Shown here: positions 7,740 to 17,177 of the stretch, one piece after another | Layout: each line of letters begins with the position of its first letter | How positions within the stretch are numbered: the stretch's first letter is position 1 | Assembly: GCA_030828465.1 (NCBI GenBank) | Contig: JAURCL010000001.1 | Location: 45,668 to 109,667, forward strand | Source of the DNA: Acidimicrobiales bacterium | GTDB lineage: Bacteria; Actinomycetota; Acidimicrobiia; Acidimicrobiales; Ilumatobacteraceae | DNA: 64,000 bases | Reading direction: 5' to 3' | Notes under the pieces: generated by a model | Database searches by the model: none | Told to the model about the DNA's origin: nothing | What the model saw: only the letters and a program-made list of their open reading frames with translations | Made by a program: the position numbers and the translations under genes

Positions 7740-8798
7740 GTGGCCAGGATCCGAGATGACCTGCGCGCCCTCTCCGGCTATCACTCGCCTCAGGTGGACG
7801 TGACGGTGCGGCTCAACACGAACGAGGCCCCGTTCGCTCCGCCCGCAGAGTTCGTGTCGACCCTCGCGCAGCGGCTCGCGGGGGTCGAGTGGAACCGTTA
7901 TCCCGATCGGGCCGCCGTATCACTCCGAACCGGCCTCGCCGCGCTGCATGGTGTGCCGGTCGAGCAGGTCATGGTCGCCAACGGTTCGAACGAGGTGCTC
8001 CAGAGCATCCTTCTCGCCTTCGGCGGGGCTGGGCGGCGCGCCGTGGTGTTCGAGCCCGGCTATCAGATGCACGCTCAGATCGCCAGGAACACCGCTACTC
8101 CGGTCGAGATCATCGAGCGCGACAGCGAGATGCTGATCGATATTCGCAGCGCGCTGGCAAGCCTCAGCGCCGGTCCTCCGGCGGTGGTGTTCGTGACCTC
8201 GCCGAACAATCCGACCGGACGCTGTGAGCCCCGCGACACGGTGCGGGCCCTTGTGGAGCACGCGGGCCAGCATCTCATCGTCGTCGACGAGGCCTACGTT
8301 CAATTCGCCGGCGCCGATCTCCTCGACCTCGTCTCGGACGGGGCACCGGTGATCGTGACGCGCACGTTCTCCAAGACGTGGGGTATGGCGGGACTGCGCC
8401 TCGGTTACGCGATCGGCGCCACCGAATTGATGAGCGCATTGGAGCTCGTCACCCTCCCGTACCACGTCGATGCGGCGAAATTGATCGCTGGAGAGCTCGC
8501 GCTGGACTTCGTTGCTGAGATGGACGCGCGGGTCGCCGAGACGGTGGCTGAGCGCGAGCGGCTTCGGGGACGTCTTTGCGACCTTGGCGTCGACGTCGGC
8601 CCGAGTGAAGCGAACTTCCTGCTCATCGGTACGGGTTCACGGCCGGCAGTCATGGTTTGGGAGGGGCTCGTCGAGCACGGCGTGCTGGTGCGGGATTGCT
8701 CGGGGTGGCCGGGTCTCGCCGGTCGGCTCCGAGTGACCGTAGGGTCTCCCTCCGAGAACGACGCGTTCGTGACCGCCTTGGAGGAGGTGCTGAGATGA
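7740..8798 (+). CDS. hisC: Histidinol-phosphate aminotransferase
   Basis: HisC transfers an amino group from glutamate to imidazole acetol phosphate in histidine synthesis. The 352-residue PLP fold-type I protein has the N-terminal LNTNEAPF motif, VFVTSPNNPTG, the VVDEAYVQF aspartate/tyrosine site, and the Schiff-base lysine in TRTFSKTWGMAGLRLGY. It is the first gene of a five-gene operon hisC-B-H-A-F; hisG, hisD and hisI are not in the window. Its stop overlaps the hisB start as ATGA. GTG at 7740 is supported by the TAGCCT box. Confidence 0.95.
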   Translation: MARIRDDLRALSGYHSPQVDVTVRLNTNEAPFAPPAEFVSTLAQRLAGVEWNRYPDRAAVSLRTGLAALHGVPVEQVMVANGSNEVLQSILLAFGGAGRRAVVFEPGYQMHAQIARNTATPVEIIERDSEMLIDIRSALASLSAGPPAVVFVTSPNNPTGRCEPRDTVRALVEHAGQHLIVVDEAYVQFAGADLLDLVSDGAPVIVTRTFSKTWGMAGLRLGYAIGATELMSALELVTLPYHVDAAKLIAGELALDFVAEMDARVAETVAERERLRGRLCDLGVDVGPSEANFLLIGTGSRPAVMVWEGLVEHGVLVRDCSGWPGLAGRLRVTVGSPSENDAFVTALEEVLR

Positions 8799-9388
8799 CG
8801 AGACGAGCGACACGGATACGCGAGACCGGGGAGACCTCGATCGAGGTCTCCCTCGATCTTGACGGCTCGGGGATCACGGAGATCTCAACCGGAATTCCGT
8901 TCTTCGATCACATGCTCGACCAGGTGGGGCGCCACGGCGGCCTCGACCTGACCGTGCGCGCCGTCGGCGATCTCGCTATCGACACTCATCACACCATCGA
9001 GGACGTCTCGATCACGGTCGGGGAGGCCCTGCGGGAGGCGCTTGGAGACAAGGCCGGGGTCACCCGATTCTCAAGTGGCCGGTACCCGCTCGACGAGGCC
9101 CTGGTCGATATCGCCCTCGACCTCTCCGGGCGACCCTTCGTGTTTTGGGAGGTCGCGATCCCCGAGTGTTTGCCCCTCGGGGATCCGCCGTTCGATCCTC
9201 AACTGGCCGAGCACGCCGTGTCGTCCCTCGCGACCGCTGCCGCGATGACACTTCACGTCGAACTGGTTCGGGGTCGCAACGTGCACCACATCATTGAGGC
9301 GGTCTTCAAGGGACTCGGCCGGTCGATCCGAGCCGCGGTGAGCCGCACCGGGGAGGCGGGAATTCCGTCCACCAAGGGCGCGCTCTGA
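8795..9388 (+). CDS. hisB: Imidazoleglycerol-phosphate dehydratase
   Basis: HisB dehydrates imidazole glycerol phosphate using two manganese ions. The 197-residue monofunctional protein has the paired metal motifs: FFDHMLDQVGRHGG, DTHHTIEDVSI and, near the end, NVHHIIEAVFKGLGRS. No HisN phosphatase domain is fused, as usual for Actinobacteria. The ATG at 8795 overlaps the hisC stop; a longer in-frame reading from 8657 lies inside hisC and is rejected. Confidence 0.97.
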   Translation: MTRRATRIRETGETSIEVSLDLDGSGITEISTGIPFFDHMLDQVGRHGGLDLTVRAVGDLAIDTHHTIEDVSITVGEALREALGDKAGVTRFSSGRYPLDEALVDIALDLSGRPFVFWEVAIPECLPLGDPPFDPQLAEHAVSSLATAAAMTLHVELVRGRNVHHIIEAVFKGLGRSIRAAVSRTGEAGIPSTKGAL

Positions 9389-9392
9389 CGAC

Positions 9393-10013
9393 GTGTCGCC
9401 ACGCTCCGACTCGACCGCTCCGATCGCCGTCGTCGACTACGGCATCGGCAACCTGCATTCCGCGCACAAGGCGTTCCTCCGCGTCGATGTGCCCGCGCGC
9501 CTAACGACTGATCCGTTCGAGGTCGAGGCAGCCGCGGCCGTTGTTCTGCCCGGGGTCGGCAACTTCGGTGCGTGTATGCGCGCCCTTCGGCATTCGGGCC
9601 TCCTGAACGCGGTGTTGTCGAGCATCGACGCCGGACGGCCATTTCTTGGGATCTGTGTCGGGATGCAGATGCTGTTTGAGGGATCCGCGGAGTCTCCTGA
9701 CGAGCCGGGTCTCGGAGTGTTGGCGGGGCGCGTCGAGCCGTTGCCCGACAGTGTGAAACGCCCCCAGATGCAGTGGAACCGGCTCTCGGTTGCCGCTGGT
9801 GAGACGGTGCTCACCGATGGTGACTGGATGTACTTCGTCCATTCCCTCGCCGCGCAGCCATCCGACCGGGCGATGATCGCGGCCGAGGTGGACTACGGCG
9901 GTCCGGTGGTCGCCGCGGTGAGGAGCCGCAACATCCTCGCGACGCAGTTCCATCCGGAGAAGTCAGGAACCGCCGGGCTCGCGTTGCTTCGGCGATGGGC
10001 GGAGACTCGATGA
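9393..10013 (+). CDS. hisH: Imidazole glycerol phosphate synthase, glutamine amidotransferase subunit
   Basis: HisH hydrolyses glutamine and channels ammonia to HisF. The 206-residue class I amidotransferase shows VVDYGIGNLHSA at the N terminus, the oxyanion strand VLPGVGNFG, the nucleophile in GICVGMQMLFEG, and the His/Glu pair in ATQFHPEKSG. GTG at 9393 begins four bases after the hisB stop. The stop overlaps hisA as ATGA. HisA lies between hisH and hisF, the usual actinobacterial order without impA. Confidence 0.96.
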   Translation: MSPRSDSTAPIAVVDYGIGNLHSAHKAFLRVDVPARLTTDPFEVEAAAAVVLPGVGNFGACMRALRHSGLLNAVLSSIDAGRPFLGICVGMQMLFEGSAESPDEPGLGVLAGRVEPLPDSVKRPQMQWNRLSVAAGETVLTDGDWMYFVHSLAAQPSDRAMIAAEVDYGGPVVAAVRSRNILATQFHPEKSGTAGLALLRRWAETR

Positions 10014-10741
10014 CAGCGAACGCGCTCCTCCCCGCCATCGATCTCCGCGGTGGCGCCGTTGTCCGCCTTCTCCACGGCGATTACTCCGCTGAGACCCGCT
10101 ACGGCGATGACCCGGTCGCCGTAGCCGAGGACTTCGCCGACCAAGGGGCGGAGTGGGTGCATATCGTCGACCTCGACGCCGCCCGGGGCGACGGTCCGGT
10201 CAACCGCGCGGCCATCGGACGGGTGGCGGATCGGCTCGCCAGCCGAGGGGTCAGGGTGCAGACCGGCGGTGGCGTTCGAGCGGTGACCGATGCTCGTCAA
10301 CTCGCTGACCTCGGCGTAGCGCGGGTAGTGATGGGTTCAGCCGCCGTGCGGAGCCCCGAGCTCGTCGATGAAGTGGCGGCGACCGTCTCCGTGGCGGTCG
10401 GGCTCGACCACCGGGACGGCCAGGTGGCGGTCGACGGTTGGACCCGTGAGTCGGATCTTGATCTCCACACCGCGCTCGCCGCCTTCCCCTCCGCGGAGGC
10501 CTTTGTGGTGACTGACATCTCTCGGGACGGCGCGCTGGTAGGACCCGACCTCGTCGGACTGAGCGTCGCAGCGCGTGCCACCGACCGACCGGTGATCGCA
10601 AGCGGGGGAGTGGCGACGCTCGACGATCTGTCCGCTCTCGCGGCGATCCCTCGGCTCGGCGGTGTGATCGTCGGAAGAGCCCTCTACGAGGGCAGGTTCA
10701 CGGTCGCCGAGGCGATCGCCGTCCTGGAGCGCGGGGCATGA
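10010..10741 (+). CDS. hisA: Phosphoribosyl isomerase (HisA)
   Basis: HisA isomerises ProFAR to PRFAR; in many Actinobacteria the same enzyme (PriA) also isomerises phosphoribosyl anthranilate for tryptophan. The 243-residue (beta/alpha)8 barrel has catalytic aspartates in [13 protein letters not shown] and [10 protein letters not shown] and the phosphate-binding loops GGGVR and ASGGV. Whether it is bifunctional cannot be decided from this window; the presence or absence of trpF in the genome would decide. It overlaps hisH and hisF by four bases each. Confidence 0.94.
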   Translation: MTANALLPAIDLRGGAVVRLLHGDYSAETRYGDDPVAVAEDFADQGAEWVHIVDLDAARGDGPVNRAAIGRVADRLASRGVRVQTGGGVRAVTDARQLADLGVARVVMGSAAVRSPELVDEVAATVSVAVGLDHRDGQVAVDGWTRESDLDLHTALAAFPSAEAFVVTDISRDGALVGPDLVGLSVAARATDRPVIASGGVATLDDLSALAAIPRLGGVIVGRALYEGRFTVAEAIAVLERGA

Positions 10742-11505
10742 AGGTCGCGCGAATCATCCCGTGCCTCGACGTCGACGCCGGTCGGGTAGTCAAGGGGGTC
10801 AACTTCGTCGATCTTCGAGACGCGGGTGACCCAGTCGAGTTGGCCGCGCGTTACGACCGCGAGGGAGCTGATGAGCTCGTGTTTCTCGACATCACGGCGT
10901 CGAGTGACCGGCGCGCCACCGTGGTCGACATGGTGTACCGCGTCGCCGAGCAGGTCTTCATCCCGTTCACGGTCGGCGGCGGGATCCGCTCCCTCGACGA
11001 CGCGCGCGCGATGCTTCGAGCCGGTGCCGACAAGGTCGGGGTGAACACCGCGGCGGTGGAGCGTCCGGAATTGATCGCCGAAATCGCTGGGGAATTCGGC
11101 GATCAGTGCGTCGTGGTTGCCGTGGACGCCCGGGCGTCTGGAGACGAATCCTGGGAGGTGTACCTGCACGGTGGTCGGACACCGACCGGCATCGACGTGG
11201 TCGAGTGGGCGGTGCGCGCCACCGAACTCGGTGCGGGGGAGATCCTCCTGACGTCCATGGACCGCGATGGCACAGGTCTTGGATTCGAGCACCGACTCAA
11301 CGCCGCCGTGAGCGCGGCCGTGGACGTGCCGGTGATCGCGTCGGGAGGTGTCGGCACGCTCGAGCATCTCGCGGAGGGAATCGCCAACGGCGACGTCGAT
11401 GCGGTTCTCGCGGCGAGCATCTTCCATTTCGGCACCCACACCATCGCGGAGGCCCGAGCCGCGCTCTCGGACGCGGGCATCACGGTGCGGGGGATGCCCC
11501 GCTAG
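10738..11505 (+). CDS. hisF: Imidazole glycerol phosphate synthase, cyclase subunit
   Basis: HisF uses ammonia from HisH to form imidazole glycerol phosphate and AICAR. The 255-residue barrel has the catalytic aspartates in [15 protein letters not shown] and [11 protein letters not shown] and phosphate loops GGGIRS and ASGGVGT. It ends the his operon. Its TAG stop (11503-11505) also forms the first three bases of the probable -10 box of the next gene. Confidence 0.97.
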   Translation: MKVARIIPCLDVDAGRVVKGVNFVDLRDAGDPVELAARYDREGADELVFLDITASSDRRATVVDMVYRVAEQVFIPFTVGGGIRSLDDARAMLRAGADKVGVNTAAVERPELIAEIAGEFGDQCVVVAVDARASGDESWEVYLHGGRTPTGIDVVEWAVRATELGAGEILLTSMDRDGTGLGFEHRLNAAVSAAVDVPVIASGGVGTLEHLAEGIANGDVDAVLAASIFHFGTHTIAEARAALSDAGITVRGMPR

Positions 11506-11508
11506 GTT
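11503..11508 (+). promoter_or_regulatory. Probable -10 element of the aldo/keto reductase gene, overlapping the hisF stop
   Basis: TAGGTT, whose TAG is the hisF stop codon, is followed by six bases and the ATG at 11515. The spacing matches the other leaderless starts here. Confidence 0.45.
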
Positions 11509-11514
11509 CGCGCC

Positions 11515-12489
11515 ATGACCTCCTCCAAGATGGAATACCGCCGACTCGGTGGATCAGGCCTCAAGGTAAGCGCCCTCGGCTTCGGCTCCTGGGTCACCTT
11601 CGACACCCAGATGGATCTCACTCCTGCGCTGGAGTGCATGCAGGCGGCACGAGATGCCGGGTGCAACTTCTTCGACAACGCCGAGGCGTACGCCGGCGGT
11701 AAGAGCGAGGAGATCATGGGGAGGGCGCTCCGCGAACTCGGTTGGCCTCGATGGTCCTATGTCGTGACCACCAAGCTCTATTGGGGAATCCACGATCACC
11801 CGAACATGAAGTTCACCCTGAACCGCAAGTACCTCATGCACGGGATCGACGGATCGCTTGAGCGATTCGGACTCGACTTCGTGGACGTCGTCTACTGCCA
11901 TCGCAGCGATCCCGACACGCCGATGCTCGAGACGGTGCGGGCCATGAGTGACATCGTGTCCTCGGGCCGCGCCCTCTATTGGGGAACGAGTGAGTGGTCC
12001 GCTGATGAGATCCGTCATGCCATCGACCTCGCGGAACTCCATCACCTCCACGCGCCGATCACCGAGCAGTCGCAGTACAACCTGATCGAGCGACGTCGCG
12101 TCGAGAAGGAGTACGCGAGGCTGCACGCCGAGACCGGCTACGGCAACACCATCTGGTCACCGCTCGCCTCGGGTCTCCTCACCGGTAAGTACCGCGACGG
12201 TGTACCCGATGGATCGCGCGCCGCGCTAGAGGGATACGAGTGGTTGCGCGATCGCCTCACCGACGCCGATGCCCTCGCCCGTGTGGAGGCTCTCCGACCG
12301 ATAGCGGACCGTCTCGGATGCTCGATGTCCCAACTCGCGATCGCGTGGTGCACTCGTCACCCGATGGTGTCGAGCGTGATCACCGGCGCGAGTCGGGTCG
12401 AGCAGGTCCGCGAGAACTTCGGTGCCCTCGAGGTCATGGAGGCGCTCGACGACTCAATCGCCGAGGAGATGGTGGCCGCTCTCGGCTGA
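11515..12489 (+). CDS. Aldo/keto reductase, potassium-channel beta-subunit-like
   Basis: The 324-residue TIM-barrel oxidoreductase is of the AKR6/AKR12-like group that also contains Kv-beta subunits and bacterial YghZ-type reductases; the usual cofactor is NADPH. The tetrad is visible: Asp in FFDNAEAY, Tyr in [10 protein letters not shown], Lys in VVTTKLYWG and His in [12 protein letters not shown]. The cofactor tail is [12 protein letters not shown]. The substrate is unknown. It ends two bases from the convergent fabI. No link to histidine synthesis is evident. Confidence 0.9.
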   Translation: MTSSKMEYRRLGGSGLKVSALGFGSWVTFDTQMDLTPALECMQAARDAGCNFFDNAEAYAGGKSEEIMGRALRELGWPRWSYVVTTKLYWGIHDHPNMKFTLNRKYLMHGIDGSLERFGLDFVDVVYCHRSDPDTPMLETVRAMSDIVSSGRALYWGTSEWSADEIRHAIDLAELHHLHAPITEQSQYNLIERRRVEKEYARLHAETGYGNTIWSPLASGLLTGKYRDGVPDGSRAALEGYEWLRDRLTDADALARVEALRPIADRLGCSMSQLAIAWCTRHPMVSSVITGASRVEQVRENFGALEVMEALDDSIAEEMVAALG

Positions 12490-12491
12490 GC

Positions 12492-13259
12492 TCAGGCTCC
12501 GACGGCGTGATAGCCGCCGTCGACGTGCACCACCTCGCCGGTGGTCTTCGGGAACCAGTCACTCAGCAGGGCGACGCAGGCACGAGCCACCGGCTCGGAA
12601 TCGTGAACGTCCCAACCGAGCGGGCTCCGACCGTCCCAGGTGTCCTCGAAGAGGGCGAACCCGGGAATCGACTTCGCCGCCATCGTCCGGATCGGCCCTG
12701 CCGCGACCAGATTGCAACGGATCTGACTCGGACCGAGTTCCTTCGCCAGATACCGCGAGAGGCTCTGAAGCGCCGACTTGGCGACCCCCATCCAGTTGTA
12801 GGCCGGCCAGGCCTGACTGTTGTCGAAATCGAGGCCGACGATTGAACCCCCATTGGGCATCAGCGGAACGAACGCGTCGGCCAAGGTCTTGAGCGAGTAG
12901 GTGGAGATGTGCATCGCGGTCGCGACGTCCTCCCAGGGCGCCCCGAAAAAATCATCTCCCAGGCACGACGCCGGAGCGAAGCCGATCGCGTGGAGCACCC
13001 CGTCGACGCGCCCGAGCGTGTCGCGCACCTGATCTCGCACCGACTCGACATGCTCGGGGACCGTCACGTCGAACTCGAAGACGGGTGGGATGGGATCGAG
13101 TTTGCGGGCCGTTCGCTGGGTGAGCGTGACCGCCCGACCCGCCCCGGTGAGAACCACCTCGGCGCCCTCGGCGATCGCCAGTTTCGCGACGCCGAAGGCG
13201 AGTGAGGCATCGGTCAGAACGCCGGTGATGACGAGTTTCTTACCCTCGAGGATTCCCAT
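12492..13259 (-). CDS. fabI: Enoyl-[acyl-carrier-protein] reductase, FabI/InhA type
   Basis: This enzyme reduces enoyl-ACP with NADH in the last step of each round of type II fatty acid synthesis. The 255-residue short-chain reductase has the family's atypical nucleotide site (ITGVLTDASLAFGVAKLAI) and a Tyr-x6-Lys-type active site in YNWMGVAKSALQSL. The AAGPIRTMAAKSI and HVDGGYHAVGA segments are typical of FabI/InhA. The ATG at 13259 has TACGGT seven bases upstream. A perfect inverted repeat (12501-12521) lies inside its last codons. Confidence 0.95.
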   Translation of the reverse strand: MGILEGKKLVITGVLTDASLAFGVAKLAIAEGAEVVLTGAGRAVTLTQRTARKLDPIPPVFEFDVTVPEHVESVRDQVRDTLGRVDGVLHAIGFAPASCLGDDFFGAPWEDVATAMHISTYSLKTLADAFVPLMPNGGSIVGLDFDNSQAWPAYNWMGVAKSALQSLSRYLAKELGPSQIRCNLVAAGPIRTMAAKSIPGFALFEDTWDGRSPLGWDVHDSEPVARACVALLSDWFPKTTGEVVHVDGGYHAVGA

Positions 13260-13266
13260 TGCGCTG

Positions 13267-13272
13267 ACCGTA
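13267..13272 (-). promoter_or_regulatory. Probable -10 element of fabI, leaderless layout
   Basis: TACGGT on the minus strand lies seven bases before the fabI ATG, predicting transcription at or one base from the start codon. It shares a 57-base divergent region with npdG. Confidence 0.45.
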
Positions 13273-13316
13273 GCCCTCGTGATGGTCGGCGGCGGGCGAT
13301 GTGCGATGATCCTGCG

Positions 13317-14006
13317 ATGGCGAGCGATGAGGTCGAAGGACCCGGTCTGATCGGGGTGATCGGTGGGAGTGGCCCGGCGGGGAGCGCCCTTGCGGCCCGT
13401 CTCGCGAGTGTCGGATTTCCGGTGATGATCGGCTCACGGTCGAAGTACCGGGCGATGGAGGCCCGCGATCACTACGTCGACCTCCACCCCGAACTCGCCG
13501 AGTCGCTCACCTTCGGTGACAACGCGGCTGCCGCCAAGGCGGATCTGATCGTCATCGCCACGCCCTGGGACTCCGCGGCAACCATGGCTCAAGAGTTCCA
13601 AGACGACCTCAAGGGGAAGGTCGTCGTCTCGATGGCCAACGCGCTCGTTCGTGTCGGACACGAGTTCCAGCCACTCGTTCCGCCTCGGGGAAGCGTGGCC
13701 GCCCACGTGCAAGCAGCAGTCCCCGGCTGCCGGATCGTCGCCGCCTTTCACCACCTCCCGGCAAAGGAGTTGGGACATCTCGGATCGCCGATCGACTCCG
13801 ATGTGCTGATCTGCGGAGACGATCGCTCGGCCGTTCGCGAGGTGAGTGCCATCGTGGCGCGCATCCCCGGTTGTCGACCTCTCGACGCAGGGGAGTTGTC
13901 GAACGCCACGGCCATCGAGGCCTTCACCGCGGTGTTGCTGCAGTTGAACGTCCGCTACAAGACCCGCGTGGCGCCGAAGCTCACCGGTATCCGCGACGAT
14001 GCCTGA
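13317..14006 (+). CDS. npdG: NADPH-dependent F420 reductase
   Basis: This family transfers hydride between NADPH and coenzyme F420, a deazaflavin cofactor widespread in Actinobacteria. The 229-residue protein has a Rossmann start (IGVIGGSGPAGSALAARLASVG), the NADP-phosphate-binding segment GSRSKYRA, VIATPWDSA and the HHLPAKELGH region seen in F420-dependent NADP oxidoreductases. ATG at 13317 is preferred to an in-frame GTG at 13299. GATGAT, a weak TANNNT variant, lies six bases before it. The 3' end overlaps mshC by eight bases. Confidence 0.85.
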   Translation: MASDEVEGPGLIGVIGGSGPAGSALAARLASVGFPVMIGSRSKYRAMEARDHYVDLHPELAESLTFGDNAAAAKADLIVIATPWDSAATMAQEFQDDLKGKVVVSMANALVRVGHEFQPLVPPRGSVAAHVQAAVPGCRIVAAFHHLPAKELGHLGSPIDSDVLICGDDRSAVREVSAIVARIPGCRPLDAGELSNATAIEAFTAVLLQLNVRYKTRVAPKLTGIRDDA

Positions 14007-15150
14007 CGCCGAAGATCCGGGCCCGGCGCTGCGCATCTACGACACGCGAGCAGGTCGCCTGGTTGAGCCGACCCTTGACGAGCAGGTCCGTATGTATGTC
14101 TGCGGCATCACCCCCTACGACGCGACCCATCTCGGGCACGCGAGTACCTTCCTCGCCTACGACGTCCTCGTACGCACCCTCATCGATCGCGGTCATCGGG
14201 TCCGGATGGTGCGAAACGTCACGGACGTCGACGATCCGCTCTTCGCGAAGGCCCGTGAGCTGGGCGTTCACTACCTGGATCTCGCGGCGGCGGAGGAGCG
14301 ACGCTTCGATGCCGATATGGCGGCGCTCAACGCGATCGCGCCGGACTCGGCCCCTCGAGCATCATCGGCGATCAGCGACATCCGCCGTCTCATCGGCGCC
14401 GTACTCGATGCCGGACGGGCGTACGCCTCGGGAGGTGCCGTCTACTTCGCCGCCGCCGAATCTCCGAGTCTCGGATCCCTGAGTGGTCTCGATCGTGAGG
14501 CGATGCTCGACTTGGCGGCCCGCCGCGGAGGCAACATCGAGGATCCGGCCAAGCGCGACCCGCTCGATTTCGTGCTCTGGCAGCCCTCCGCGGCCGATGA
14601 GCCGGCGTGGGATTCCCCTTGGGGGCCGGGCCGACCCGGTTGGCATGTGGAGTGCAGCGCCCTGGTGTTGAGGGAGCTCGGCGAGACGATCGACATTCAC
14701 GGCGGCGGAGCCGACCTGATCTACCCGCACCACGAGTGCGAGACCCTGCAGTCCGAGGCAGCCACCGGCCGCGAATTCGCGCGTTATTGGATGCACGCGG
14801 CGCTCATCTCCATGAACGGCGAGAAGATGTCGAAGAGCCTGGGGAATCTCGTCTTCATCGATCGACTGCGAGCGGATTGGGAGGCCGTCGTGATCCGCGC
14901 TGGTATCACCGGCCATCACTACCGGTCGGAATGGGAATGGGACGACGGGTTGATGTCGCGCGCAGCGGCGCGAGTGGCGAGCTGGCGGGAAACCGCCGGG
15001 GGAGCGGTCGGAGACTGCCTCGTCGCGGTCCGGGATCGCCTCGCCGACGATCTCGACACCCCGGGGGCGCTCGCGGCTGTCGACGAGGCAGCAGCAAGGG
15101 GCGAGGATGTCTCCGAGGCGTGCCGGTTGCTCGGCCTCCGACTCGACTGA
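13999..15150 (+). CDS. mshC: L-cysteine:1D-myo-inositol 2-amino-2-deoxy-alpha-D-glucopyranoside ligase (MshC)
   Basis: MshC joins cysteine to GlcN-Ins with ATP, the penultimate step of mycothiol synthesis; it arose from cysteinyl-tRNA synthetase. The 383-residue protein has YVCGITPYDATHLGHAS, where CysS has GPTVYD, then NVTDVDDPLF. It has GRPGWHVECSA and the zinc/ATP segment GGGADLIYPHHECE, and KMSKSLGNL. It is about 75 residues shorter than CysS and lacks its anticodon domain. These points favour MshC over CysS. The start overlaps npdG by eight bases. Confidence 0.88.
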   Translation: MPDAEDPGPALRIYDTRAGRLVEPTLDEQVRMYVCGITPYDATHLGHASTFLAYDVLVRTLIDRGHRVRMVRNVTDVDDPLFAKARELGVHYLDLAAAEERRFDADMAALNAIAPDSAPRASSAISDIRRLIGAVLDAGRAYASGGAVYFAAAESPSLGSLSGLDREAMLDLAARRGGNIEDPAKRDPLDFVLWQPSAADEPAWDSPWGPGRPGWHVECSALVLRELGETIDIHGGGADLIYPHHECETLQSEAATGREFARYWMHAALISMNGEKMSKSLGNLVFIDRLRADWEAVVIRAGITGHHYRSEWEWDDGLMSRAAARVASWRETAGGAVGDCLVAVRDRLADDLDTPGALAAVDEAAARGEDVSEACRLLGLRLD

Positions 15151-15178
15151 GGAGCGGCCGACCCTGCGCGGGTCTCCG

Positions 15179-15184
15179 TAGACT
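15179..15184 (+). promoter_or_regulatory. Probable -10 element of thrS
   Basis: TAGACT is nine bases before the thrS ATG at 15194, leaving a leader of only one to three bases. There is no room for a T-box riboswitch. Confidence 0.45.
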
Positions 15185-15193
15185 CCGAGGGCC

Positions 15194-17176
15194 ATGTCCT
15201 CGATCACCGTTCGACTGCCCGATGGAAGCGCTCGCGAGCTCCCGCCCGGCTCAACCTCCTTGGATCTCGCCAGCTCGATCGGTCGTCGTCTCGCCGAGGA
15301 CGCCATCGCCGCTGTCGTCGATGGTCAGGAGACCGACCTCACCGCGCAACTGAACGACGGTTCGGAGGTGTCGATCATCACGGCCGACTCCGACCGCGGA
15401 CGTCATGTCCTGCGACACTCGACCGCCCACGTGCTCGCGCAAGCCGTGACCCGTCTTTTCCCCGGCGCCACCTTCTCCGTCGGCCCGGCCATCGAGGACG
15501 GCTTTTATTACGACTTCGATCTTCCTGACGGACGCACGTTCACTGAGGACGACCTCGCCCGTATCGAGGAGGAGATGCAGGTGATCGTCGCGGCAGATCA
15601 ACCGTTCACGCGGTCGGAGATGTCCGCGGAGGAGGCCCTCGAACTGTTCTCGGACCAGCCGTACAAGTGCGAGATCATCCGGCGGGTGATGGCGGCCGGA
15701 GGCGACCAGATCGATGCCGGCGAGGTCTCCTCGGCCGACCAGATCAGCGCGTACCGCAACACGGACGAGTTCGTCGACATGTGCGTCGGCCCGCACGTGC
15801 CGTCCACCGGCCGTCTCGGCCACTTCCGTCTGCAGCGCATCTCAGGCGCGTATTGGCGTGGAACCGAGGCCGGGCCGATGCTCCAGCGGGTCTACGGAAC
15901 GGCTTGGCACTCCAAGAAGGCGCTGGCCGAGCACCTTCACCGCCTTGAGGAGGCGGCGAAACGGGATCACCGGCGCCTCGCGGTCGACCTCGATCTCCTC
16001 AGCTTTCCGAGCGAACTCGGCGGCGGGCTCGCGGTCTGGCATCCGAAGGGCGCGATCGTTCGTCGACTCATGGAGGACTACAGCCGTCAGCGCCACGCCG
16101 ACGGCGGCTACCAGTTCGTCTACACGCCTCACGTCACGAATGGGCGACTGTTCGAGACCTCCGGACATCTCGACTACTACGCCGACGGCATGTATCCGCC
16201 GATGGAGATGGACAACGGGACCTACTACCTGAAGCCCATGAACTGTCCGATGCACTGCCTCGTGTACGGCTCGAGACAGCGCAGCTATCGCGAACTGCCG
16301 CTCCGGCTCTTCGAACTCGGGAACGTCTATCGCTACGAGCGAGCCGGCACGCTCCACGGTCTGCTCCGCATCAGAGGGTTCACCCAGGACGACAGCCACA
16401 TCTTCTGCACCGAGGACCAACTCGCTGACGAGGTCGCCTCCCTCCTCGACTTCGTGCTGTCGGTGCTTCGCGCCTTCGGCTTCGACGAGTTCCGTTTCAA
16501 CCTGTCCACCAAGGACCCCGACAAGTACGTGGGTTCAGACGAGGTGTGGGAGCGCGCCACCGAGGCGCTGCGAGACGCGCTCGACCGGCATGGACTCGAC
16601 TACGGGGTGAAGGAGGGCGACGCGGCCTTCTACGGGCCGAAGATCGACATCGACGTCCGCGATGCGATCGGGCGCTCCTGGCAGCTGTCGACGATCCAGG
16701 CGGACTTCAACAATCCGGAGCGCTTCGACCTCGAATACGTCGGTGCCGATAACGCCCGACATCGTCCGATCATGCTGCATCGGGCCCTCTTCGGGTCGGT
16801 AGAGCGCTTCTTCGGTGTGCTGCTCGAGCACTACGCCGGTGCGTTCCCCACCTGGCTGGCGCCTCTCCAAGTGCGGGTACTGCCCGTGTCGAGCGATCAC
16901 GAGGGCTATGCCGAGTCGGTGAGGGCCGCGATCGAGGCTCGGGGTTTGCGCGTTGACGCGATCGGCGCGGACGATGCGCTCGGAAAGCGGATCCGCTCCT
17001 CGAAGTTGGAGAAGATCCCCTACGTTCTGGTCGTCGGTGACGACGACGTTGCGAACGGGACCGTCGGCGTGAATCCGCGTGGCGGTGAGGTGGAGCGTGA
17101 CGTCGCACTCGATGAGTTCTTGCGGCGCGTCAGCTCCGAGGTCGCTGAATCCTCCCGCGCTGCCATGACGGCTTGA
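15194..17176 (+). CDS. thrS: Threonyl-tRNA synthetase
   Basis: ThrS charges tRNA-Thr in the cytoplasm. The 660-residue protein has an N-terminal TGS domain (about 1-65) and the editing domain with HSTAHVLAQAV and the zinc-type HVPSTGRLGHF (90-240). The class II core follows with KPMNCPMHCLVY, motif 2 region YRYERAGTLHGLLRIRGFTQDD and motif 3 MLHRALFGSVERFFGVLLEH. The anticodon domain closes the protein. The order thrS-HIT-pgsA-patA-pimA matches M. tuberculosis. Confidence 0.98.
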   Translation: MSSITVRLPDGSARELPPGSTSLDLASSIGRRLAEDAIAAVVDGQETDLTAQLNDGSEVSIITADSDRGRHVLRHSTAHVLAQAVTRLFPGATFSVGPAIEDGFYYDFDLPDGRTFTEDDLARIEEEMQVIVAADQPFTRSEMSAEEALELFSDQPYKCEIIRRVMAAGGDQIDAGEVSSADQISAYRNTDEFVDMCVGPHVPSTGRLGHFRLQRISGAYWRGTEAGPMLQRVYGTAWHSKKALAEHLHRLEEAAKRDHRRLAVDLDLLSFPSELGGGLAVWHPKGAIVRRLMEDYSRQRHADGGYQFVYTPHVTNGRLFETSGHLDYYADGMYPPMEMDNGTYYLKPMNCPMHCLVYGSRQRSYRELPLRLFELGNVYRYERAGTLHGLLRIRGFTQDDSHIFCTEDQLADEVASLLDFVLSVLRAFGFDEFRFNLSTKDPDKYVGSDEVWERATEALRDALDRHGLDYGVKEGDAAFYGPKIDIDVRDAIGRSWQLSTIQADFNNPERFDLEYVGADNARHRPIMLHRALFGSVERFFGVLLEHYAGAFPTWLAPLQVRVLPVSSDHEGYAESVRAAIEARGLRVDAIGADDALGKRIRSSKLEKIPYVLVVGDDDVANGTVGVNPRGGEVERDVALDEFLRRVSSEVAESSRAAMTA

Positions 17177-17177
17177 C

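Noticed and set aside
12501..12521. Inverted repeat GACGGCG-TGATAGC-CGCCGTC near the convergent ends of the aldo/keto reductase and fabI genes, considered as a bidirectional terminator
   Set aside because: The stem is perfect but lies in the last fabI codons and no T-tract follows on either strand. It may be chance from GC-rich coding sequence.
13999..15150. Cysteinyl-tRNA synthetase
   Set aside because: The GITPYDATHLGHA motif, 383-residue length and loss of the anticodon domain fit MshC better. mshD in the window supports this.
15160..15174. Small hairpin GACCC-TGCGC-GGGTC between mshC and thrS, considered as terminator or attenuator
   Set aside because: The stem is only five pairs with no T-tract, and it lies upstream of the likely thrS transcription start, so it cannot be a thrS leader.
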